From NCBI GenBank assembly GCA_032718475.1, contig JAUCBJ010000103.1, positions 1 through 62,340 on the forward strand: a stretch of DNA of 62,340 nucleotides, written 5' to 3'. Source of the DNA: Nemertoderma westbladi. Its lineage: Eukaryota > Xenacoelomorpha > Nemertodermatida > Nemertodermatidae. Positions 21,722 to 36,140 of this stretch are shown piece after piece; the first letter of the stretch is position 1; the number at the start of each line of letters is the position of its first letter. A program made the translations under genes and the position numbers. The notes below the pieces were generated by a model. It made no database searches. It was given only the letters and a program-made list of their open reading frames with translations, and was not told the DNA's origin.

Positions 21722-22561
21722 GGGGTCATCCATAAAAGACGTCCGAGCTAGAGGGGGGGGAGGGGGGTCGGCCAAATCCGGACATTTACGGACAGGGGGG
21801 GGGGGGGGGGGGGGGGGTGTAGCAAAATTCGGACGTCTGTTTTTAAATTTTTTATTGTCAACTTTGCAGCCCATATGGCCAAATGTAGTCTAAACTTAAC
21901 TTTGGGATGGGCACCTAGGCCCCGCATATTTAAAGTGAAAGTAAACGTTTCAGTTTCAAGTTTCAGAATCTGGGGAGACGGCCAACCTAACCCTTGATGG
22001 GTGTACCTGTACACTGTACAGTATACGTGAAGTTTATCATGTATTACAATGTATTAAGCCCGTACCGTAACGCTATATTATACTGGCTAATAAGTAGTTT
22101 CAGTTTGATAATGTACTGGTCAGTACTGCGGTCCCCTATTCTTTACTAGTGCCCACTCCCGGCAGGCCTAAGGCTGCACGATAAATAGGCTACCGGTACC
22201 GGTAATAACTCCCAGCAATGTCGGAATACAATAAATTTATCGAACTATATAGAAAGCGCATAGCGAGTTATCAAGAGAGAAGCAATTTGGGAGGAATCAT
22301 TCCTAGCTGACTCGTAAACTACAGTATTTTATATAGTTTTCTATATATATTAGTACTGTTAATATTAGTAGTCGCCCCCCTATTTGTACAATGTACAGCA
22401 ATAATTCGTGTATTTGTTTTCTGTTTTATTTTCTAAAATTCGGACGTCCGAATAGGGGGGAGGGGGGGGGGGGGGGGTCAAAAACCGGACATTCGCGGAC
22501 AGGGGGGAGGGGGGGGTCCAAAAATTCGGGATTTTCTCGGACGTCTTTTATGGATGACCCC
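21722..22561. mobile_element. 840-bp MITE, family B, with TTA target duplication
   Basis: Ends are inverted: GGGGTCATCCATAAAAGACG and CGTCTTTTATGGATGACCCC, each continuing with TCCGA/TCGGA inward. TTA flanks both sides (21719-21721 and 22562-22564). A three-base TTA duplication suggests the PIF/Harbinger superfamily. Long G tracts lie just inside both ends. No transposase ORF. Confidence 0.8.
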
Positions 22562-22724
22562 TTATCGAGTTGAATTAATAAATAAAATCTAAACAGTATA
22601 GTAAACGGCCGAAAACCACCGCCCTATTGTATAAGAGGCGCTCAGTTAATATCACTGTACCCAAATTATTTATTTATATTACTTGTTTACTCGAACTTAG
22701 ATCAGAGAGTGATCAGTTACTTAC

Positions 22725-22905
22725 CCATGCACTTTGCCAATAGGTTATTAACCTTTCTAGCGGACCCAACCATTCTGTAGACCCCCTTCTCGTTAATGGC
22801 CCGTTTCTCCACGGCCGACATGCAGTTCCTCATAAAACGCAACCCCTTCTCGTCCAACGAACAGTCGAGGTCTCGCTTTCGGATTTTCTCGGGGCTCATA
22901 TAAAT
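22725..22905 (-). CDS. RhoGAP gene exon: start of the RhoGAP domain with the Arg finger
   Basis: The 181-base exon follows acceptor TATCTGTTTTCTAG and ends at GTAAGT. It starts IYMSPEKIRKRD, which continues DGKEP of the PH exon 34.6 kb away to give the DGKEPIY junction typical of GRAF proteins. It then reads LDEKGLRFMRNCM and KGVYRMVGSARKVNNLL. The Arg of GVYRMVG is the catalytic arginine finger. Phase is 0 at the start and 1 at the end, matching its neighbours. Confidence 0.92.
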
Positions 22906-23055
22906 CTAGAAAACAGATACAACAGGTTAAATAGATAGCGAGTACGTCGGGGTCAGTTACATAATTAATTACAGACCTACCGGGAGACTGACATGACAGC
23001 CTGATTGTAGGGCCTGACATTCGAGAACCTGTACCGTATTTATTCGAATAAGAAC

Positions 23056-23325
23056 CTGGGCGTTTAAGTTTATAATTTGCCAATTGGGTGGGCGTTTATT
23101 CGGGGAAGGCGTTTAAGTTCCAAATTGTGTGGTTCGAGTGGAGGCGTTTATTCGGGGAAGGCGTTTAAGTTCCAAATTGTCTGGTTCGAGTGGAGGCGTT
23201 TATTCGATGGGGGCGTTTATTCGGGGAAGGCGTTAAGATCCAAATTGTGTGGTTCGAGTGGAGGCGTTTATTCGAGTGGAGGCGTTTATTCGAGTGGAGG
23301 CGTTTATTCGGGGAAGGCGTGACAT
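23056..23325. repeat. minisatellite rich in GGCGTTTATTCG
   Basis: Blocks of GAGGCGTTTATTCGGGGAAG and of GTTTAAGTTCCAAATTGTGT with GGTTCGAGTGG alternate for about 270 bases, in roughly seven irregular copies. No coding potential beyond the repeat frame. Confidence 0.8.
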
Positions 23326-23669
23326 TTAAAGATGTCTCATGGATGGTACACAAAGGATCATCTTTTACTCAAAATTTCAGTATCACTAGTTCAACCGACT
23401 CACGCCAGAGGGGGCAATAAAAGTAGACCTACTTCTTTTTGTTTAATATGTTCAAGCTGAAACTTGACATATCGTGAAACGTGTCGTTTAAACGGGATCC
23501 CGATCCTACCACCAGTGTGTAATCAATTTACTGCCGGATCTAATATGCGGATGGGAAATGGATGCGGAATTTATACTAGGGTTACTTTACTTTAGTTTAT
23601 TGTTAGGGTTAATAATTTCTTTCAAATTTGAAGACTAAAATATTATAAATAATAAATATGGAAAGTTAA
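23326..23669. other. intron stretch before the 34-mer array
   Basis: No gene or repeat recognised. Confidence 0.4.
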
Positions 23670-26600
23670 CCATATACTGCGTTGAACCCCACGCCCTTAC
23701 CGACCATATACTACGTTGAACCCCACACCCTTACCGACCATATACTACGTTGAACCCCACGCCCTTACCGACAATATACTACGTTGTACCCCACGCCCTT
23801 ACCGACCATATACTACGTTGAACCCCACGCCCTTACCGACCATATACTGCGTTGAACCCCACGCCCTTACCGACCATATACTGCGTTGAACCCCACGCCC
23901 TTACCGACCATATACTGCGTTGAACCCCACGCCCTTACCGACCATATACTACGTTGAACCCCACGCCCTTACCGACCATATACTGCGTTGAACCCCACGC
24001 CCTTACCGACCATATACTACGTTGAACCCCACGCCCTTACCGACCATATACTGCGTTGAACCCCACGCCCTTACCGACCATATACTACGTTGAACCCCAC
24101 GCCCTTACCGACCATATACTACGTTGAACCCCACGCCCTTACCGACCATATACTACGTTGAACCCCACACCCTTACCGACCATATACTACGTTGAACCCC
24201 ACGCCCTTACCGACCATATACTACGTTGTACCCCACGCCCTTACCGACCATATACTACGTTGAACCCCACGCCCTTACCGACCATATACTGCGTTGAACC
24301 CCACGCCCTTACCGACGATATACTACGTTGAACCCCACGCCCTTACCGACCATATACTACGTTGTACCCCACGCCCTTACCGACCATATACTACGTTGAA
24401 CCCCACGCCCTTACCGACCATATACTACGTTGAACCCCACGCCCTTACCGACCATATACTACGTTGAACCCCACGCCCTTACCGACCATATACTACGTTG
24501 AACCCCACGCCCTTACCGACCATATACTACGTTGAACCCCACGCCCTTACCGACCATATACTGCGTTGAACCCCACGCCCTTACCGACCATATACTACGT
24601 TGAACCCCACGCCCTTACCGACCATATACTACGTTGAACCCCACGCCCTTACCGACCATATACTGCGTTGAACCCCACTCCCTTACCGACCATATACTGC
24701 GTTGAACCCCACGCCCTTACCGACGATATACTACGTTGAACCCCACGCCCTTACCGACCATATACTACGTTGAACCCCACGCCCTTACCGACCATATACT
24801 GCGTTGAACCCCACGCCCTTACCGACCATATACTACGTTGAACCCCACGCCCTTACCGACGATATACTACGTTGAACCCCACGCCCTTACCGACCATATA
24901 CTGCGTTGAACCCCACGCCCTTACCGACAATATACTACGTTGAACCCCACGCCCTTACCGACCATATACTGCGTTGAACCCCACGCCCTTACCGACGATA
25001 TACTACGTTGAACCCCACGCCCTTACCGACCATATACTGCGTTGAACCCCACGCCCTTACCGACAATATACTACGTTGTACCCCACGCCCTTACCGACCA
25101 TATACTACGTTGAACCCCACGCCCTTACCGACCATATACTGCGTTGAACCCCACGCCCTTACCGACGATATACTACGTTGAACCCCACGCCCTTACCGAC
25201 CATATACTGCGTTGAACCCCACGCCCTTACCGACAATATACTACGTTGTACCCCACGCCCTTACCGACCATATACTACGTTGAACCCCACGCCCTTACCG
25301 ACCATATACTACGTTGAACCCCACTCCCTTACCGACCATATACTGCGTTGAACCCCACGCCCTTACCGACCATATACTGCGTTGAACCCCACGCCCTTAC
25401 CGACCATATACTACGTTGAACCCCACGCCCTTACCGACCATATACTACGTTGTACCCCACGCCCTTACCGACCATATACTGCGTTGAACCCCACGCCCTT
25501 ACCGACCATATACTGCGTTGAACCCCACGCCCTTACCGCCCATGTACTACGTTGAACCCCACGCCCTTACCGACCATATACTACGTTGAACCCCACGCCC
25601 TTACCGACCATATACTACGTTGTACCCCACGCCCTTACCGACCATATACTACGTTGAACCCCACGCCCTTACCGACCATATACTGCGTTGAACCCCACGC
25701 CCTTACCGACGATATACTACGTTGAACCCCACGCCCTTACCGACCATATACTGCGTTGAACCCCACGCCCTTACCGACAATATACTACGTTGTACCCCAC
25801 GCCCTTACCGACCATATACTGCGTTGAACCCCACGCCCTTACCGACGATATACTACGTTGAACCCCACGCCCTTACCGACCATATACTGCGTTGAACCCC
25901 ACGCCCTTACCGACAATATACTACGTTGTACCCCACGCCCTTACCGACCATATACTACGTTGAACCCCACGCCCTTACCGACCATATACTGCGTTGAACC
26001 CCACGCCCTTACCGACGATATACTACGTTGAACCCCACGCCCTTACCGACCATATACTGCGTTGAACCCCACGCCCTTACCGACAATATACTACGTTGTA
26101 CCCCACGCCCTTACCGACCATATACTACGTTGAACCCCACGCCCTTACCGACCATATACTACGTTGAACCCCACTCCCTTACCGACCATATACTGCGTTG
26201 AACCCCACGCCCTTACCGACCATATACTGCGTTGAACCCCACGCCCTTACCGACCATATACTACGTTGAACCCCACGCCCTTACCGACCATATACTACGT
26301 TGTACCCCACGCCCTTACCGACCATATACTGCGTTGAACCCCACGCCCTTACCGACCATATACTGCGTTGAACCCCACGCCCTTACCGCCCATGTACTAC
26401 GTTGAACCCCACGCCCTTACCGACCATATACTACGTTGAACCCCACGCCCTTACCGCCCATGTACTACGTTGAACCCCACGCCCTTACCGCCCATGTACT
26501 ACGTTGAACCCCACGCCCTTACCGACCATATACTACGTTGTACCCCACGCCCTTACCGACGATATACTACGTTGAACCCCACGCCCTTACCGACCATATA

Positions 26601-29600
26601 CTGCGTTGAACCCCACGCCCTTACCGACCATATACTACGTTGAACCCCACGCCCTTACCGACCATATACTACGTTGTACCCCACGCCCTTACCGACCATA
26701 TACTACGTTGAACCCCACGCCCTTACCGACCATATACTGCGTTGAACCCCACGCCCTTACCGACGATATACTACGTTGAACCCCACGCCCTTACCGACCA
26801 TATACTGCGTTGAACCCCACGCCCTTACCGACAATATACTACGTTGTACCCCACGCCCTTACCGACCATATACTGCGTTGAACCCCACGCCCTTACCGAC
26901 GATATACTACGTTGAACCCCACGCCCTTACCGACCATATACTGCGTTGAACCCCACGCCCTTACCGACAATATACTACGTTGTACCCCACGCCCTTACCG
27001 ACCATATACTACGTTGAACCCCACGCCCTTACCGACCATATACTGCGTTGAACCCCACGCCCTTACCGACGATATACTACGTTGAACCCCACGCCCTTAC
27101 CGACCATATACTGCGTTGAACCCCACGCCCTTACCGACCATATACTACGTTGAACCCCACGCCCTTACCGACCATATACTACGTTGAACCCCACGCCCTT
27201 ACCGACCATATACTGCGTTGAACCCCACTCCCTTACCGACCATATACTGCGTTGAACCCCACGCCCTTACCGACGATATACTACGTTGAACCCCACGCCC
27301 TTACCGACCATATACTACGTTGAACCCCACGCCCTTACCGACCATATACTGCGTTGAACCCCACGCCCTTACCGACCATATACTACGTTGAACCCCACGC
27401 CCTTACCGACCATATACTACGTTGAACCCCACGCCCTTACCGACCATATACTGCGTTGAACCCCACGCCCTTACCGACAATATACTACGTTGTACCCCAC
27501 GCCCTTACCGACCATATACTACGTTGAACCCCACGCCCTTACCGACCATATACTGCGTTGAACCCCACGCCCTTACCGACCATATACTACGTTGAACCCC
27601 ACGCCCTTACCGACCATATACTGCGTTGAACCCCACGCCCTTACCGACCATATACTACGTTGAACCCCACGCCCTTACCGACCATATACTACGTTGAACC
27701 CCACGCCCTTACCGACCATATACTGCGTTGAACCCCACTCCCTTACCGACCATATACTGCGTTGAACCCCACGCCCTTACCGACGATATACTACGTTGAA
27801 CCCCACGCCCTTACCGACCATATACTACGTTGAACCCCACGCCCTTACCGACCATATACTGCGTTGAACCCCACGCCCTTACCGACCATATACTACGTTG
27901 AACCCCACGCCCTTACCGACGATATACTACGTTGAACCCCACGCCCTTACCGACCATATACTGCGTTGAACCCCACGCCCTTACCGACAATATACTACGT
28001 TGAACCCCACGCCCTTACCGACCATATACTGCGTTGAACCCCACGCCCTTACCGACGATATACTACGTTGAACCCCACGCCCTTACCGACCATATACTGC
28101 GTTGAACCCCACGCCCTTACCGACAATATACTACGTTGTACCCCACGCCCTTACCGACCATATACTACGTTGAACCCCACGCCCTTACCGACCATATACT
28201 GCGTTGAACCCCACGCCCTTACCGACGATATACTACGTTGAACCCCACGCCCTTACCGACCATATACTGCGTTGAACCCCACGCCCTTACCGACAATATA
28301 CTACGTTGTACCCCACGCCCTTACCGACCATATACTACGTTGAACCCCACGCCCTTACCGACCATATACTACGTTGAACCCCACTCCCTTACCGACCATA
28401 TACTGCGTTGAACCCCACGCCCTTACCGACCATATACTGCGTTGAACCCCACGCCCTTACCGACCATATACTACGTTGAACCCCACGCCCTTACCGACCA
28501 TATACTACGTTGTACCCCACGCCCTTACCGACCATATACTGCGTTGAACCCCACGCCCTTACCGACCATATACTGCGTTGAACCCCACGCCCTTACCGCC
28601 CATGTACTACGTTGAACCCCACGCCCTTACCGACCATATACTACGTTGAACCCCACGCCCTTACCGACCATATACTACGTTGTACCCCACGCCCTTACCG
28701 ACCATATACTACGTTGAACCCCACGCCCTTACCGACCATATACTGCGTTGAACCCCACGCCCTTACCGACGATATACTACGTTGAACCCCACGCCCTTAC
28801 CGACCATATACTGCGTTGAACCCCACGCCCTTACCGACAATATACTACGTTGTACCCCACGCCCTTACCGACCATATACTGCGTTGAACCCCACGCCCTT
28901 ACCGACGATATACTACGTTGAACCCCACGCCCTTACCGACCATATACTGCGTTGAACCCCACGCCCTTACCGACAATATACTACGTTGTACCCCACGCCC
29001 TTACCGACCATATACTACGTTGAACCCCACGCCCTTACCGACCATATACTGCGTTGAACCCCACGCCCTTACCGACGATATACTACGTTGAACCCCACGC
29101 CCTTACCGACCATATACTGCGTTGAACCCCACGCCCTTACCGACAATATACTACGTTGTACCCCACGCCCTTACCGACCATATACTACGTTGAACCCCAC
29201 GCCCTTACCGACCATATACTACGTTGAACCCCACTCCCTTACCGACCATATACTGCGTTGAACCCCACGCCCTTACCGACCATATACTGCGTTGAACCCC
29301 ACGCCCTTACCGACCATATACTACGTTGAACCCCACGCCCTTACCGACCATATACTACGTTGTACCCCACGCCCTTACCGACCATATACTGCGTTGAACC
29401 CCACGCCCTTACCGACCATATACTGCGTTGAACCCCACGCCCTTACCGCCCATGTACTACGTTGAACCCCACGCCCTTACCGACCATATACTACGTTGAA
29501 CCCCACGCCCTTACCGCCCATGTACTACGTTGAACCCCACGCCCTTACCGCCCATGTACTACGTTGAACCCCACGCCCTTACCGACCATATACTACGTTG

Positions 29601-32600
29601 TACCCCACGCCCTTACCGACGATATACTACGTTGAACCCCACGCCCTTACCGACCATATACTGCGTTGAACCCCACGCCCTTACCGACCATATACTACGT
29701 TGAACCCCACGCCCTTACCGACCATATACTACGTTGTACCCCACGCCCTTACCGACCATATACTACGTTGAACCCCACGCCCTTACCGACCATATACTGC
29801 GTTGAACCCCACGCCCTTACCGACGATATACTACGTTGAACCCCACGCCCTTACCGACCATATACTGCGTTGAACCCCACGCCCTTACCGACAATATACT
29901 ACGTTGTACCCCACGCCCTTACCGACCATATACTGCGTTGAACCCCACGCCCTTACCGACGATATACTACGTTGAACCCCACGCCCTTACCGACCATATA
30001 CTGCGTTGAACCCCACGCCCTTACCGACAATATACTACGTTGTACCCCACGCCCTTACCGACCATATACTACGTTGAACCCCACGCCCTTACCGACCATA
30101 TACTGCGTTGAACCCCACGCCCTTACCGACGATATACTACGTTGAACCCCACGCCCTTACCGACCATATACTGCGTTGAACCCCACGCCCTTACCGACCA
30201 TATACTACGTTGAACCCCACGCCCTTACCGACCATATACTACGTTGAACCCCACGCCCTTACCGACCATATACTACGTTGAACCCCACGCCCTTACCGAC
30301 CATATACTGCGTTGAACCCCACGCCCTTACCGACCATATACTGCGTTGAACCCCACGCCCTTACCGACCATATACTACGTTGAACCCCACGCCCTTACCG
30401 ACCATATACTACGTTGAACCCCACGCCCTTACCGACCATATACTACGTTGAACCCCACGCCCTTACCGACCATATACTGCGTTGAACCCCACGCCCTTAC
30501 CGACGATATACTACGTTGAACCCCACGCCCTTACCGACCATATACTGCGTTGAACCCCACGCCCTTACCGACAATATACTACGTTGAACCCCACGCCCTT
30601 ACCGACCATATACTGCGTTGAACCCCACGCCCTTACCGACCATATACTACGTTGAACCCCACGCCCTTACCGACCATATACTGCGTTGAACCCCACGCCC
30701 TTACCGACCATATACTACGTTGAACCCCACGCCCTTACCGACCATATACTGCGTTGAACCCCACGCCCTTACCGACCATATACTGCGTTGAACCCCACGC
30801 CCTTACCGACCATATACTACGTTGAACCCCACGCCCTTACCGACCATATACTGCGTTGAACCCCACGCCCTTACCGACCATATACTGCGTTGAACCCCAC
30901 GCCCTTACCGACCATATACTACGTTGAACCCCACGCCCTTACCGACCATATACTACGTTGAACCCCACGCCCTTACCGACCATATACTGCGTTGAACCCC
31001 ACGCCCTTACCGACCATATACTGCGTTGAACCCCACGCCCTTACCGACCATATACTACGTTGAACCCCACGCCCTTACCGACCATATACTACGTTGAACC
31101 CCACGCCCTTACCGACCATATACTGCGTTGAACCCCACGCCCTTACCGACCATATACTGCGTTGAACCCCACGCCCTTACCGACCATATACTACGTTGAA
31201 CCCCACGCCCTTACCGACCATATACTACGTTGAACCCCACGCCCTTACCGACCATATACTACGTTGAACCCCACGCCCTTACCGCCCATATACTACGTTG
31301 AACCCCACGCCCTTACCGACCATATACTACGTTGAACCCCACGCCCTTACCGACGATATACTACGTTGAACCCCACGCCCTTACCGACCATATACTGCGT
31401 TGAACCCCACGCCCTTACCGACCATATACTACGTTGAACCCCACGCCCTTACCGACCATATACTGCGTTGAACCCCACGCCCTTACCGACCATATACTGC
31501 GTTGAACCCCACGCCCTTACCGACCATATACTACGTTGAACCCCACGCCCTTACCGACCATATACTGCGTTGAACCCCACGCCCTTACCGACCATATACT
31601 ACGTTGAACCCCACGCCCTTACCGACCATATACTGCGTTGAACCCCACGCCCTTACCGACCATATACTGCGTTGAACCCCACGCCCTTACCGACCATATA
31701 CTGCGTTGAACCCCACGCCCTTACCGACCATATACTGCGTTGAACCCCACGCCCTTACCGACCATATACTGCGTTGAACCCCACGCCCTTACCGACCATA
31801 TACTGCGTTGAACCCCACGCCCTTACCGACCATATACTGCGTTGAACCCCACGCCCTTACCGACCATATACTGCGTTGAACCCCACGCCCTTACCGACCA
31901 TATACTACGTTGAACCCCACGCCCTTACCGACCATATACTGCGTTGAACCCCACGCCCTTACCGACCATATACTACGTTGAACCCCACGCCCTTACCGAC
32001 CATATACTGCGTTGAACCCCACGCCCTTACCGACCATATACTGCGTTGAACCCCACGCCCTTACCGACCATATACTGCGTTGAACCCCACGCCCTTACCG
32101 ACCATATACTGCGTTGAACCCCACGCCCTTACCGACCATATACTGCGTTGAACCCCACGCCCTTACCGACCATATACTGCGTTGAACCCCACGCCCTTAC
32201 CGACCATATACTGCGTTGAACCCCACGCCCTTACCGACCATATACTGCGTTGAACCCCACGCCCTTACCGACCATATACTACGTTGAACCCCACGCCCTT
32301 ACCGACCATATACTGCGTTGAACCCCACGCCCTTACCGACCATATACTACGTTGAACCCCACGCCCTTACCGACCATATACTGCGTTGAACCCCACGCCC
32401 TTACCGACCATATACTGCGTTGAACCCCACGCCCTTACCGACCATATACTGCGTTGAACCCCACGCCCTTACCGACCATATACTGCGTTGAACCCCACGC
32501 CCTTACCGACCATATACTACGTTGAACCCCACGCCCTTACCGACCATATACTACGTTGAACCCCACGCCCTTACCGACCATATACTGCGTTGAACCCCAC

Positions 32601-35600
32601 GCCCTTACCGACCATATACTACGTTGAACCCCACGCCCTTACCGACCATATACTGCGTTGAACCCCACGCCCTTACCGACCATATACTGCGTTGAACCCC
32701 ACGCCCTTACCGACCATATACTACGTTGAACCCCACGCCCTTACCGACCATATACTACGTTGAACCCCACGCCCTTACCGACCATATACTGCGTTGAACC
32801 CCACGCCCTTACCGACCATTACTACGTTGAACCCCACGCCCTTACCGACCATATACTACGTTGAACCCCACGCCCTTACCGACCATATACTACGTTGAAC
32901 CCCACGCCCTTACCGACCATATACTACGTTGAACCCCACGCCCTTACCGACCATATACTGCGTTGAACCCCACGCCCTTACCGACCATATACTACGTTGA
33001 ACCCCACGCCCTTACCGACCATATACTGCGTTGAACCCCACGCCCTTACCGACCATATACTACGTTGAACCCCACGCCCTTACCGACCATATACTGCGTT
33101 GAACCCCACGCCCTTACCGACCATATACTGCGTTGAACCCCACGCCCTTACCGACCATATACTGCGTTGAACCCCACGCCCTTACCGACCATATACTACG
33201 TTGAACCCCACGCCCTTACCGACCATATACTACGTTGAACCCCACGCCCTTACCGACCATATACTGCGTTGAACCCCACGCCCTTACCGACCATATACTA
33301 CGTTGAACCCCACGCCCTTACCGACCATATACTACGTTGAACCCCACGCCCTTACCGACCATATACTGCGTTGAACCCCACGCCCTTACCGACCATATAC
33401 TACGTTGAACCCCACGCCCTTACCGACCATATACTACGTTGAACCCCACGCCCTTACCGACCATATACTGCGTTGAACCCCACGCCCTTACCGACCATAT
33501 ACTGCGTTGAACCCCACGCCCTTACCGACCATATACTGCGTTGAACCCCACGCCCTTACCGACCATATACTGCGTTGAACCCCACGCCCTTACCGACCAT
33601 ATACTACGTTGAACCCCACGCCCTTACCGACCATATACTGCGTTGAACCCCACGCCCTTACCGACCATATACTGCGTTGAACCCCACGCCCTTACCGACC
33701 ATATACTACGTTGAACCCCACGCCCTTACCGACCATATACTGCGTTGAACCCCACGCCCTTACCGACCATATACTGCGTTGAACCCCACGCCCTTACCGA
33801 CCATATACTACGTTGAACCCCACGCCCTTACCGACCATATACTGCGTTGAACCCCACGCCCTTACCGACCATATACTACGTTGAACCCCACGCCCTTACC
33901 GACCATATACTACGTTGTACCCCACGCCCTTACCGACCATATACTACGTTGAACCCCACGCCCTTACCGACCATATACTACGTTGAACCCCACGCCCTTA
34001 CCGACCATATACTGCGTTGAACCCCACGCCCTTACCGACCATATACTGCGTTGAACCCCACGCCCTTACCGACCATATACTGCGTTGAACCCCACGCCCT
34101 TACCGACCATATACTGCGTTGAACCCCACGCCCTTACCGACCATATACTACGTTGAACCCCACGCCCTTACCGACCATATACTGCGTTGAACCCCACGCC
34201 CTTACCGACCATATACTACGTTGAACCCCACGCCCTTACCGACCATATACTACGTTGAACCCCACGCCCTTACCGACCATATACTACGTTGAACCCCACG
34301 CCCTTACCGACCATATACTACGTTGAACCCCACGCCCTTACCGACCATATACTGCGTTGAACCCCACGCCCTTACCGACCATATACTACGTTGAACCCCA
34401 CGCCCTTACCGACCATATACTGCGTTGAACCCCACGCCCTTACCGACCATATACTACGTTGAACCCCACGCCCTTACCGACCATATACTACGTTGAACCC
34501 CACGCCCTTACCGACCATATACTGCGTTGAACCCCACGCCCTTACCGACCATATACTACGTTGAACCCCACGCCCTTACCGACCATATACTGCGTTGAAC
34601 CCCACGCCCTTACCGACGATATACTACGTTGAACCCCACGCCCTTACCGACCATATACTGCGTTGAACCCCACGCCCTTACCGACCATATACTACGTTGA
34701 ACCCCACGCCCTTACCGACCATATACTGCGTTGAACCCCACGCCCTTACCGACCATATACTGCGTTGAACCCCACGCCCTTACCGACCATATACTGCGTT
34801 GAACCCCACGCCCTTACCGACCATATACTACGTTGAACCCCACGCCCTTACCGACCATATACTGCGTTGAACCCCACGCCCTTACCGACCATATACTACG
34901 TTGAACCCCACGCCCTTACCGACCATATACTGCGTTGAACCCCACGCCCTTACCGACCATATACTACGTTGAACCCCACGCCCTTACCGACCATATACTG
35001 CGTTGAACCCCACGCCCTTACCGACCATATACTGCGTTGAACCCCACGCCCTTACCGACCATATACTGCGTTGAACCCCACGCCCTTACCGACCATATAC
35101 TGCGTTGAACCCCACGCCCTTACCGACCCTATACTACGTTGAACCCCACGCCCTTACCGACCATATACTACGTTGAACCCCACGCCCTTACCGACCATAT
35201 ACTACGTTGAACCCCACGCCCTTACCGACAATATACTACGTTGTACCCCACGCCCTTACCGACCATATACTACGTTGAACCCCACGCCCTTACCGACCAT
35301 ATACTACGTTGAACCCCACTCCCTTACCGACCATATACTGCGTTGAACCCCACGCCCTTACCGACCATATACTGCGTTGAACCCCACGCCCTTACCGACA
35401 ATATACTACGTTGTACCCCACGCCCTTACCGACCATATACTACGTTGAACCCCACGCCCTTACCGACCATATACTACGTTGAACCCCACTCCCTTACCGA
35501 CCATATACTGCGTTGAACCCCACGCCCTTACCGACCATATACTGCGTTGAACCCCACGCCCTTACCGACCATATACTACGTTGAACCCCACGCCCTTACC

Positions 35601-36140
35601 GACCATATACTGCGTTGAACCCCACGCCCTTACCGACCATATACTACGTTGAACCCCACGCCCTTACCGACCATATACTGCGTTGAACCCCACGCCCTTA
35701 CCGACCATATACTACGTTGTACCCCACGCCCTTACCGACCATATACTGCGTTGAACCCCACGCCCTTACCGACCATATACTGCGTTGAACCCCACGCCCT
35801 TACCGACCATATACTACGTTGAACCCCACGCCCTTACCGACCATATACTGCGTTGAACCCCACGCCCTTACCGACAATATACTACGTTGTACCCCACGCC
35901 CTTACCGACCATATACTACGTTGAACCCCACGCCCTTACCGACCATATACTACATTGAACCCCACTCCCTTACCGACCATATACTGCGTTGAACCCCACG
36001 CCCTTACCGACCATATACTGCGTTGAACCCCACGCCCTTACCGACAATATACTACGTTGAACCCCACGCCCTTACCGACAATATACTGCGTTGAACCCCA
36101 CGCCCTTACCGACCATATACTGCGTTGAACCCCACGCCCT
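23670..36140. repeat. 34-bp satellite, about 367 units, 12.5 kb
   Basis: The unit is CATATACTACGTTGAACCCC followed by ACGCCCTTACCGAC. Variants are TGC for TAC, TACCCC for AACCCC, GACGATA or GACAATA for GACCATA, and CCCATGTAC. The order of variants shows higher structure: about 24.56-27.2 kb recurs at 27.6-30.3 kb with an offset of 3060 bases (90 units), and an 850-base (25-unit) duplication is nested inside. One unit near 32819 has a single-base deletion. On the minus strand each unit holds CG|GTAAGGGC, a plausible donor core. The whole array lies in one intron of the RhoGAP gene. Confidence 0.97.

Noticed and set aside
23670-36140. CRISPR-like array (regular 34-base repeats)
   Set aside because: There are no spacers; the units are directly adjacent and the setting is a eukaryotic intron. 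It is a satellite.
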